From: Burkholderia sp. Bp9143
GTDB lineage: Bacteria; Pseudomonadota; Gammaproteobacteria; Burkholderiales; Burkholderiaceae
DNA length: 64,000 nt
Assembly: GCF_003853645.1 (NCBI RefSeq)
Contig: NZ_QTPO01000006.1
Location: 1 to 64,000, forward strand
Direction of reading: 5' to 3'
Part shown: positions 18,141-24,821 of the stretch, one piece after another
Layout of the letters: every line of letters starts with the position of its first letter
How positions within the stretch are numbered: the stretch's first letter is position 1
Notes under the pieces: model-generated
Told to the model about the DNA's origin: nothing
The model's database searches: none
What the model saw: the letters and a program-made list of their open reading frames with translations, nothing else
Translations under genes and position numbers: made by a program

Positions 18141-18639
18141 ATGACCTCCGTCCCTGGGGCCAGTCAGCGCGATTCGCGCTGGAAGTCATGCGCTGATGCG
18201 AACGCGGGCCGGCCGGATCATGACCGCTGCCCGTAGCTGAATTCTGGACAAGAGCGCTGTGCACCGGGATGGGTCACCTCCCTACTTTTGCGTAGGGGGG
18301 GCCCGGCGAGTGGGTGCGTCATGCTCAGTACGACGGCGCGCGCGAGCGGCAGCCGGCCGGGCTCGCGCGGCATCGAAGCGTCGGGAAATCGGGAAATCGG
18401 CGAGTCGCACGGATTCGTGCGTGTCGGGGCTGCCGGGCGATCGGTTCGCCGGCTGCGCGGCGAATCATCGGGTCGCAGGCGGATGGACGGCCGGTTGACG
18501 GCACATTCCGGAAATCATCCCGGGCGCCGAAATTCATTAGAATCGTGGGCCGGGCAAATGGGCGGCGCCTCAACCGCGGACCTGGCTGCCTCGAAACGGC
18601 GGTCTTTCGATCGCGGCAGACGGTGCCGTCCGCCGGACG
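18141..18639. other. Intergenic leader of the oxidase operon
   Basis: About 500 bp with no convincing gene on either strand. Open frames here have irregular composition and no family features. It holds the upstream control region of the oxidase/cytochrome block (minus strand), including the palindrome at 18277-18300, and a GC-rich inverted repeat (CCGTCC...GGACGG, about 18626-18640) that directly abuts the left target duplication of the mobile element. Confidence 0.5.
18277..18300. promoter_or_regulatory. Palindromic operator candidate upstream of the oxidase operon
   Basis: The inverted repeat CCTCCCTAC-ttttgc-GTAGGGGGG (perfect over CCCTAC/GTAGGG) sits about 137 bp upstream of the first oxidase gene. 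Its short-arm, 6-bp-spacer form is typical of LuxR/NarL-type dimer sites, though a simple hairpin is also possible. No regulator gene is adjacent. Confidence 0.4.
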
Positions 18640-18644
18640 GCGGG
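18640..18644. repeat. Left target-site duplication (GCGGG)
   Basis: GCGGG immediately precedes the left terminus of the Tn7-like element. The identical pentamer follows the right terminus at 21984-21988. Five base pairs is the duplication length of Tn7-family transposition. Confidence 0.8.
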
Positions 18645-18794
18645 TAATCTGCTGCAACATAGTCTGCAGTAATTCCCGACCGACGATCCGATAACGTCGT
18701 GCAGGTGGCGGCCCCGAAAACAAATAATGTCTGCAGCCCCTCGAAAGGGAGAAGCTTCGGAGCACTTCCCGCAACCACAAAGTTTGCGGGAACG
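18645..18794 (+). repeat. Left-end TnsB-type binding repeats (three)
   Basis: Three related copies in the same orientation: CAACATAGTCTGCAG (18655-18669), ACAAATAATGTCTGCAG (18720-18736) and CACAAAGTTTGCGGGAACG (18776-18794). They share the AC.A.AaAGTcTGCgG core with the right-end repeats in inverted orientation. Three spaced left sites is the Tn7 left-end plan. Confidence 0.7.
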
Positions 18795-18893
18795 CGTGGC
18801 GCCATGGGCCGCCAGACCATAAATTTTTAGAGGGAGACGCTAGTCACGCTGCGGCGCACCATTGCCAAACGTAGGTTTTGAGTTTGCCGATCA

Positions 18894-20702
18894 TCAACGT
18901 CCTTTCAAGCTGGACGCTGACTTCCATGATTGGGCGTTAACCGAAAGCCATTCCAGCACACGAGATTTCTGCGCAGCCGTCAGCCTCGTGTACGAAAACC
19001 CGCAGCGGGTGCGAAGTTGCGCCATGTTGACAACTCGCTCACCATGCAACTCCTCCAGCCAGTAGTCGATCAGTCGGTCGACAAAAACACTCCGTTCCTC
19101 CACCAGCGTGGAGATATGCTGCTTTACTACGGGCCCGTGGCGTCCTCGCAAGGGACCTTTCAGTCCAGCCCTTGCAACAGTGACCAGTGCCTTTATCGTA
19201 ATTTGCTCAGGCGGGAGTCTATCCGCAAGAAGTTGGCGAGCGCGACTAAATCTCGCCAAGCTCTCCGTTAGGCGCGCATCGCTCAGGCGCTTCGAACTCC
19301 TATGTCGAGCATTGAAATGCTGGAGCCACTTCTTGTCATAGGTCCGCAATTTCCGGTACAACGTGGGCTCTGTTTCGCACGCAGCCTTCAGCCTTCGCTC
19401 TACCGGAGCTGATTCCACACAAGCACGCCATTTTTTTCTGAGGATGTCACGACTAGACTTAGAAAGCCGATCTGTTTTCGGAGAAGTTTCCCGCTTCCAG
19501 GCCCATGCAGTCCATCTAATTCCTATTTCTTTCCCAGCATCCGATACACTAATTCCCCTGTTAATAAGCTCCCTAAACGCAGCTTTATAGCGACTCCCAA
19601 TCCGAACTGTCTTTCGGTCGACAACGTTCCCGTCGCGGTCGACTCTAATGCTTATAGACACGCCGCACGTGCAATCAGCCACGTAACGGCCGCTAGACTT
19701 TACAAATCTCGGACATCCAAAGCTATCGCCATCTCGGTGAAGCTTCCCTGAGCAAACAAAATAACCACACAAGTTTTTGAGATTCATCTCAAACCCGGGA
19801 CGGTACGCACCGGCTTCTGATACAAGGTATGACAGCATGGACTGGACAGCTAGAGTCCTGAATATCTGAGTCGCCCCTGGGTTTCGAAAAGATAAATGCA
19901 GTAGCCGGAGTATGTGGAAATCGTCAAATCCAGTTGCCCAGCAAAACTGAGCACCGAAGTAACTATCACATGCTTCAATCACGGCATCCCGACGAACGTC
20001 ACCTGCCTTTGATAGCAAGCCAGCCTCTTTCAACATCTCTCGGTATGGGAAATTTTTGATGTCAAAATCAGGCGACACAAGCACGTATGCGCTGCGCCTC
20101 GCAAGGTCAGCCATTGCCTGCAACTCAAGTGGTTTCGCTCCTTCGAAAGTAGTCTTGTCTTTGCAAGACGCGAGCGTTGCCAAGCTACCTGGACGATAAG
20201 TTCTTTTTTCTTCTGTGCCGGCTATCCAACGTAACAACCCACCATGCCTCGAGCAAACATATACGCCAGGCAATTGTTGGTCGATACGATAGTACGGTTC
20301 GATTCCTGCTTCGAGACAGTCGGCAACACATTCGTCACAATATCGCAACCCCTTTATCTTTTCCTTCTTCAATGAATAACAATTGTTTCCCCTCGATGAG
20401 GAAATTTCCAACATACTTTGCATCATTGCAGCCCTCTCATCCTCACTCGCCAACGCCGTCAAATAATTGTAGGCTGTATGTCGATTAACAATTTCCTCCC
20501 CGGACATGCCTACATATGCTGAAGTTTGCTCCGAAAAATTCCGAATCCCATTTGGAATCATTGTCTTCAACGATTTGATACGTGAACCAAAGAGAGTGGG
20601 TATGATCGTATCGATTCTTCTCAGACCCACTTCGTCCGCATACCGGCAAACGTTGCTATAAATCGTTTCGCACTCCAGGAACTTCTTCAAAGCCAGCGCC
20701 AT
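18894..20702 (-). CDS. tnsD: TnsD/TniQ-family transposition target-selection protein
   Basis: 602 residues. The N-terminal TniQ region contains a zinc-binding set C122-x2-C125 ... C150-x2-H153 (YCDEC ... YVCSRHGG), the hallmark of TniQ/TnsD. A second cysteine cluster near the middle (CGYFVCSG, CTCG) precedes helix-turn-helix-like segments (RGISVSDAGKEIGI) and a TnsD C-terminal region (DILRKKWRACVE, LYRKLRTYDKKWL, LTAAQKSRVLEWL). In Tn7, TnsD binds the attachment site and recruits TnsABC. The ATG at 20702 has AGGAG 6 nt upstream. Codon use is much less GC-biased than the flanking genes, a sign of transfer. It is the only intact gene of the element, so on its own it can only bind DNA or direct another element's transposase. 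Confidence 0.85.
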   Translation of the reverse strand: MALALKKFLECETIYSNVCRYADEVGLRRIDTIIPTLFGSRIKSLKTMIPNGIRNFSEQTSAYVGMSGEEIVNRHTAYNYLTALASEDERAAMMQSMLEISSSRGNNCYSLKKEKIKGLRYCDECVADCLEAGIEPYYRIDQQLPGVYVCSRHGGLLRWIAGTEEKRTYRPGSLATLASCKDKTTFEGAKPLELQAMADLARRSAYVLVSPDFDIKNFPYREMLKEAGLLSKAGDVRRDAVIEACDSYFGAQFCWATGFDDFHILRLLHLSFRNPGATQIFRTLAVQSMLSYLVSEAGAYRPGFEMNLKNLCGYFVCSGKLHRDGDSFGCPRFVKSSGRYVADCTCGVSISIRVDRDGNVVDRKTVRIGSRYKAAFRELINRGISVSDAGKEIGIRWTAWAWKRETSPKTDRLSKSSRDILRKKWRACVESAPVERRLKAACETEPTLYRKLRTYDKKWLQHFNARHRSSKRLSDARLTESLARFSRARQLLADRLPPEQITIKALVTVARAGLKGPLRGRHGPVVKQHISTLVEERSVFVDRLIDYWLEELHGERVVNMAQLRTRCGFSYTRLTAAQKSRVLEWLSVNAQSWKSASSLKGR

Positions 20703-20765
20703 GATATTCTCCTTCGATGACTTGAGAGATTTTCTTCAGAATTCAGTGCAGGCCATCACACCCCA

Positions 20766-21506
20766 TTAAAGCTCTGCAATTTCGGTCGTTTCTGCGCAAT
20801 TACTTGCACGGGGCCTAGGAAAATTCTCGGCGCGCCATTTAATCTTTCGGCGCAAGTAGTCGCCGCGAGACTCCGTATGAGCATTGAGAAAGCTGTTGCA
20901 GATCGGCAGCTTGGAAAGCTGATTTCTGGTACCTTGTGGAACACCGGATAGCATCAAAATGCTGATTTTGCTTACCCATCTTGGCGGTTCTGTCGCTCTG
21001 AGCGCCTCCCATGCTTTCCTTATTGAAATCACATACGCAGCATCACGAGCTGACCAGTTGATACGTCTCGAGCTGGTCGTGCACTGATTCAGGCAACTCT
21101 GCTGCACCCACTTTCGGTCATGTTGCAGAAGTCGTCGGTAAAGTGGTCGATGCCGCTTCCTGCACACCGCGGCTACAGAGCCTGGCGTGCCGGCGAGCGC
21201 AATCATCCATTCAGTCCGCCACGCTCGAATGTCGTCATATGAAGCGCAGTCTTCCCCGGCCGGAGTGTGCGACGTCGAACGCCTTGCGGTCATGATGCTG
21301 ACACCCAGTCGCTCTGCGACTGTCCGATGAGATTCGCCCAGTTCGAGTAGCGCTCTGGCATGGCGCGCTTTGCCGAGCGCTGTAGGTCGGAAGCTCCGTT
21401 TGCCGTCGCCCGATCGGTAAAAGTTCCAGGCGCGCGCGGGAGTCGAGAGACGCTGAAGTTGGTCGCCGCGGGCAAAGCAAACTAATGCCGCAGGGCCCGC
21501 GGCTCG
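20766..21506 (-). pseudogene. Truncated second TnsD-like gene (C-terminal part)
   Basis: The open frame runs from a stop at 21507-21509 to TAA at 20766, and only a late internal ATG (21293) is available. The translation GDGKRSFRPTALGKARHARA, ESHRTVAERLGVSIMTARR (a helix-turn-helix), YDDIRAWRTEWMIALA, LYRRLLQHDRKWVQQS aligns in order with the C-terminal part of the intact tnsD next door (DGNVVDRKTVRIGSRYKAAF, GISVSDAGKEIGI, DILRKKWRACVE, LYRKLRTYDKKWLQ). The N-terminal zinc-binding TniQ domain is gone, so it is a 5'-deleted paralogue. Tn7-like elements often carry two target selectors for two kinds of site; this element lost one. Confidence 0.7.
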
Positions 21507-21913
21507 TTATCGACGTCCCTGCACATCACCGCTGTTCGACCGAGAAGTCAGCAACTACGCAGTGCCACGGCCCCGTCGGCCGTGGCGTACTGGAACATCG
21601 ACCGCATGAAGGCATACTGCGCGTAGAAGGTATCGGTCGGGGAATCCTGAGGCAAATGGGTCTGTCCCGTTCCGTTAGCTGATTCACTACGGACGGTACG
21701 CGGGAGCTATCGGTACAATCACGTCCCGAAGCTCGTTGCCGACTTCGATAAGTGGGACAAGTGTACTCAGTCGTTCACGAACGATACCTCTGCATAGTGG
21801 TATAGCTCCAAATCACCACATGACGAGCAGTTGAACCTCACGATCCGCAGCGAACGCTAGATTTGCAGAGTTCCTAGTCCACAAATATTGCTGCGTCGCG
21901 GCATGTTTTATCC
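21507..21913. other. Non-coding or decayed stretch inside the transposon right arm
   Basis: No intact gene. Where tnsA-tnsB-tnsC should lie there are only about 400 bp. A tiny minus-strand frame at 21857-21904 (MPRRSNICGLGTLQI, then stop) directly follows the right-end repeats where tnsA normally begins and could be its leftover start, but it is too short to assign. Another short minus-strand stretch near 21555-21640 (DTFYAQYAFMRSMFQYA) looks like decayed coding sequence of unknown origin. Confidence 0.4.
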
Positions 21914-21983
21914 CGTTGCCGCAGACTTTGTTGCGTTCGAACGGCGGACCTTACGTTCCCGCAGACTTTGTTGTACGCCGATA
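21914..21983 (-). repeat. Right-end TnsB-type binding repeats (two)
   Basis: CGTTGCCGCAGACTTTGTTG (21914-21933) and CGTTCCCGCAGACTTTGTTG (21954-21973) differ at one base and are spaced exactly 40 bp apart. A weaker copy may sit another 40 bp inward (21874-21893). The outer one is followed by TACGCCGATA, matching the layout of the Tn7 right terminus (...TTGTCCGCCCACA). Orientation is inverted relative to the left-end set. Confidence 0.75.
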
Positions 21984-21988
21984 GCGGG
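21984..21988. repeat. Right target-site duplication (GCGGG)
   Basis: Perfect copy of the pentamer at 18640-18644, directly outside the right terminus. It is followed at once by the poly-A run of a minus-strand terminator. Confidence 0.8.
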
Positions 21989-21989
21989 C

Positions 21990-22019
21990 AAAAAAAAGCG
22001 CCACGGAGACCGTGGCGCT
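21990..22019 (-). terminator. Intrinsic terminator (second of a tandem pair)
   Basis: A perfect 10-bp stem AGCGCCACGG / CCGTGGCGCT with a 3-nt loop, followed on the minus strand by eight Ts. It ends 2 bp from the element's target duplication. Confidence 0.75.
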
Positions 22020-22056
22020 AAAAAAGTTCTAGCCATTCCGAGGGCCGTGCTAGAAC
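22020..22056 (-). terminator. Intrinsic terminator (first of a tandem pair)
   Basis: A perfect 8-bp stem GTTCTAGC / GCTAGAAC with a 15-nt loop, then six Ts on the minus strand and directly the second hairpin. No protein gene on the minus strand feeds into it, so it must end a short untranslated transcript or be a relic. Confidence 0.65.
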
Positions 22057-22337
22057 CTGAGAGACTGCGCGAAACACCGTTGCCGGTTAAACTCCTGAAA
22101 CGATGTTTCGAAAACGTGAGACATTCTTTCTGTTTCCGCCCGACAAGTCAAGCGGTATTTGCACCGGTTTCTGTACTTTCCGGCAAGGCTCATCTGAGCA
22201 CTTTCCTAATAAACCAAGGGTGAACCCGCAAAATCTCATCCGATGAACGATTCACCCATGGAACATGCATCTTTTGACAATCATCCTACAATACCAACAA
22301 AATTGAAATCGAGTTTCGGAAATAGAGAGAATCCCTC
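22057..22337. other. Gene-free stretch: possible minus-strand small RNA and iclR promoter
   Basis: No protein-coding frame with support. The tandem minus-strand terminators at 21990-22056 imply a transcript coming from the right; its body would lie here. Moderately AT-rich, especially 22200-22320. I could not match it to a known RNA family. The right part holds the iclR promoter region. Confidence 0.35.
22274..22303 (+). promoter_or_regulatory. Candidate sigma-70 promoter of iclR
   Basis: A perfect -35 TTGACA at 22274-22279, an 18-bp spacer, and CAAAAT (4/6 to TATAAT) at 22298-22303, 35 bp before the GTG start of the IclR gene. The flanking TTGTAGGAT/ATCATCCTACAA-like symmetry (about 22280-22293) may be a binding site. 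Confidence 0.35.
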
Positions 22338-23162
22338 GTGTCGACACCTGTAACGCCTCCCGCGCCCCGAGATCGCGAATCGTCGCCGGACGAGATCACC
22401 GCGCTCGCGCGCGGCCTCGCCGTGCTGCGCCGCATCGCGGCCGCCGACGCCCCGGTCAGCAACCGCGAGCTGACCGAATTGACGGGCATCCCGAAGCCGA
22501 CCGTGTCGCGCATCACGGCGACGCTCGTCAGCGCCGGCTTCCTGTTCCAGTTGCCCGACAGCGAGCGCTTCGTGCTGACCGCGTCGGTGCTGGAGCTGAG
22601 CCACGGCTTCCTGCGCAATTTCGACATCCGCGCGCGCTCGCGGCCGTTCATGATCGAACTCGCCGAGCGAACGTCGCTGTCCGTGCACCTCGCGGTGCGC
22701 GACCGGCTCGACATGGTGGCGATCGACGTGATCCGGCCGCGCTCGGCCGTGCTCGTCACGCGCCTCGAGATCGGCTCGCGGATGGACATCGCGCGCACCG
22801 CCGTCGGCCGCGCGTATCTCGCGGCACTGGAGGACGACGAGCGCCGTGCGCTGCTCGACGCGCTGCGCGCGACGGCCGGCGACGACTGGCCGCACATATC
22901 GGCGCGCCTGAACCCCAGCCTCGACGACGCGATGCGCGCAGGCCATGCCATCGCGATCGGCGAATGGCGCGAAGGGCTGAACGCGGTCGCGGCCGGTTTC
23001 GTCGGCCCGTCGGGCCAGCGCTATTCGGTGAACTGCGGCGGCGCATCCAGTCAGTGCCCGCCCGAATGGCTGCAGGAACACGTGGTGCCCGCGCTGCACG
23101 AATGCATCGCGAAAATCACCCGCGAGATCGGCGGCGCGCCGGCCCGGCGCAGCGCCGTGTAA
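22338..23162 (+). CDS. IclR-family transcriptional regulator
   Basis: 274 residues from a GTG start. The N-terminal winged helix-turn-helix is clear (ALARGLAVLRRIAAADAPVSNRELTELTGIPKPTVSRITATLVSAG, about residues 22-70), followed by the GAF-like effector domain of IclR (FDIRARSRPFMIELAERTSLSVHLAVRDRLDMVAID, IARTAVGRAYLA, and a C-terminal EWREGLNAVAAGFVG segment). Members usually repress catabolic genes for aromatic or small organic acids and release on effector binding. The likely regulated gene is not obvious: to its right is the co-directional RND operon 246 bp away, to its left only the mobile element, which may have separated it from a former divergent partner. Confidence 0.9.
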   Translation: MSTPVTPPAPRDRESSPDEITALARGLAVLRRIAAADAPVSNRELTELTGIPKPTVSRITATLVSAGFLFQLPDSERFVLTASVLELSHGFLRNFDIRARSRPFMIELAERTSLSVHLAVRDRLDMVAIDVIRPRSAVLVTRLEIGSRMDIARTAVGRAYLAALEDDERRALLDALRATAGDDWPHISARLNPSLDDAMRAGHAIAIGEWREGLNAVAAGFVGPSGQRYSVNCGGASSQCPPEWLQEHVVPALHECIAKITREIGGAPARRSAV

Positions 23163-23216
23163 TCGATCCGTCATCGTCCCGTCGCGGTCTGTAACGACCG
23201 TAACCCGTTGAAAGAT

Positions 23217-23229
23217 AGTCCACTGGACT
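23217..23229. promoter_or_regulatory. Perfect palindrome in the mdtABC promoter region
   Basis: AGTCCA-C-TGGACT lies about 180 bp before mdtA, flanked by TGTAAC repeats (TGTAACGACCGTAAC on the left, TGTAACGGGG on the right). An operator for a dimeric repressor or response regulator is plausible; no local regulator is identified except the upstream IclR. Confidence 0.35.
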
Positions 23230-23408
23230 GTAACGGGGACGGGACGTAGGATCATGCCCATCACCGCGCCGCATTCGCGGCGCGCGCCGCTCTTTTCCCG
23301 CGCGGACCGCACGGGCCCGGACCGAGCCGGCCCTCCCGGCACCGCATGCCCACGCGCCGCTCCACTTCCGTTGCCCGGCCGGCCGCGCCGTCTTCCTGAC
23401 AAAACACG

Positions 23409-24806
23409 ATGGACAACCAACACAAGCCCACGCCCCCTTCGAAGGATCCCGCCTCCCCTGCCGCGCGCCGCCCGCGCCGCACGCTGGTGATCGGGACGCT
23501 CGTGGTCATCGTCATCGGCGGCCTGCTGTGGTGGCACCCGTGGAACCGTACGCAGGCCGTTGCGGCGGCGGCGGGCAGCGCGGCCTCCGGCGCGAGCGCC
23601 GGCGGCGGCGCTCGCGGCCGCGGCGGCCCCGCCGCCATGGCGAACGTTCCGCAACCCGTATCGGTCGCGACCGCGACGCAGGGCGAGATGCCGATCGTGC
23701 TGTCCGCGCTCGGCACCGTGACGCCGCTCGCGAGCGTGACGGTCAAGACGCAGCTGTCGGGCTACCTGCAGTCGGTCGCGTTCCAGGAAGGCCAGATCGT
23801 CAAGAAGGGCGACCTGCTCGCGCAGATCGACCCGCGCCCGTACCAGGTCGCGCTCGAGAACGCCGAAGGCACGCACGCGCGCGACTCGGCGCTGCTCGCG
23901 ACGGCCCGCATCGACCTGAAGCGCTACCAGACGCTGCTGTCGCAGGACTCGATCGCGTCGCAGACGGTCGACACGCAGGCGTCGCTCGTCAGGCAATACG
24001 AAGGAACGGTGAAGACCGACCAGGCGGCGATCGATTCCGCGAAGCTGAACCTCACGTACGCGCGCATCACGGCGCCGGTGTCGGGCCGCGTCGGCCTGCG
24101 CCAGGTCGACCCCGGCAACTACGTGACGGCGGGCGACACGAACGGGCTCGTCGTGATCACGCAGTTGCAGCCGATGAGCGTGATCTTCACGACGTCGGAA
24201 GACAACCTGCCGCAGATCGTCAAGCAGGTGAACGCGGGCCAGAAACTGTCGGTCACCGCGTACAACCGCAACAACACGGTGCCGCTCGAGACGGGTTCGC
24301 TCGAAACGCTCGACAACCAGATCGACACGAGCACCGGCACCGTCAAGCTGCGCGCGACCTTCGATAACAAGGAAGGCCTGCTGTTCCCGAATCAGTTCGT
24401 GAACACGCGGCTGCTCGTCGACGTGATGCGCAATGCGACGATCGTGCCGACGGCCGCCGTGCTGACGGGCTCGATCGGCCGGTTCGTGTACATCGTGAAG
24501 CCCGACAACACGGTGACGGTGCGCAAGGTCGCGATCGGCCCGGTCGACGGCGAGCGCACGAGCATCGTCAGCGGTGTCGCGATCGGCGAGCGTGTGGTCA
24601 CCGACGGCTCCGACCGGCTGCGCGAAGGCGCGAAGATCTCGATCCCGGCCGACAAGCCGAAAGGCGCGTCGGGCGCGCACGGCGCCGGCGCGGCGTCCGG
24701 CGCGGCGTCCGGCGCATCGGTTGCATCGGGTGCATCGGGCGCGGCCGCCCACGGCGGCGGACACAAGCACGGCGCGTCGCAGGCAACGGCCCCCGCGGCC
24801 CAGTAA
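23409..24806 (+). CDS. mdtA: RND efflux periplasmic adaptor (MdtA-like membrane fusion protein)
   Basis: 465 residues. A single N-terminal membrane anchor (TLVIGTLVVIVIGGLLWW, about 25-42) is followed by a Gly/Ala linker. Then come the lipoyl half-motif (LSGYLQSVAFQEGQIVKKGDLLAQIDPRPYQ region), an alpha-hairpin, the second lipoyl half (LTYARITAPVSGRVGLRQVDPGNYV) and beta-barrel/membrane-proximal domains (FPNQFVNTRLLVDV, PTAAVLTGSIGRFVYIV). It bridges the inner-membrane RND pumps encoded next to an outer-membrane channel. The C-terminal 45 residues are a low-complexity Gly/Ser/Ala tail ending in a His-rich GGGHKHG, beyond the usual length of MdtA. First gene of mdtABC; 15 nt before mdtB. Confidence 0.9.
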   Translation: MDNQHKPTPPSKDPASPAARRPRRTLVIGTLVVIVIGGLLWWHPWNRTQAVAAAAGSAASGASAGGGARGRGGPAAMANVPQPVSVATATQGEMPIVLSALGTVTPLASVTVKTQLSGYLQSVAFQEGQIVKKGDLLAQIDPRPYQVALENAEGTHARDSALLATARIDLKRYQTLLSQDSIASQTVDTQASLVRQYEGTVKTDQAAIDSAKLNLTYARITAPVSGRVGLRQVDPGNYVTAGDTNGLVVITQLQPMSVIFTTSEDNLPQIVKQVNAGQKLSVTAYNRNNTVPLETGSLETLDNQIDTSTGTVKLRATFDNKEGLLFPNQFVNTRLLVDVMRNATIVPTAAVLTGSIGRFVYIVKPDNTVTVRKVAIGPVDGERTSIVSGVAIGERVVTDGSDRLREGAKISIPADKPKGASGAHGAGAASGAASGASVASGASGAAAHGGGHKHGASQATAPAAQ

Positions 24807-24821
24807 CGCGCGGGCCGCTCG

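Larger units (their letters stand above)
18645..21983 (-). mobile_element. Decayed Tn7-like transposon with tnsD genes only
   Basis: A 3339-bp element, visibly AT-richer than its surroundings, bounded by GCGGG duplications. Its termini align over 20 nt with each other (TAATCTGCTGCAAC... and, reversed, TATCGGCGTACAAC...) and with the Tn7 ends I recall (TGTGGGCGGACAATAAAGTC). Subterminal repeats with core CAAcAaAGTCTGCgGgAAcg occur three times at the left and twice at the right in inverted orientation, the arrangement of TnsB binding sites. Inside are an intact TnsD/TniQ-type gene and the C-terminal part of a second, both reading away from the 21983 end, which is therefore the R end. tnsA, tnsB and tnsC are missing, so it cannot move alone. 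The terminal trinucleotides are not TGT/ACA, an unusual feature. Confidence 0.75.

Noticed and set aside
21857..21904. Fifteen-codon frame that might be the start of tnsA
   Set aside because: The position after the right-end repeats is right, but the length is far too short to claim a gene; reported only as part of the decayed stretch.
22057..22290. Glycine riboswitch or SRP RNA in the region before iclR
   Set aside because: A short CTCTCAGG-like string is present on the minus strand, but the conserved core elements of either RNA are missing.
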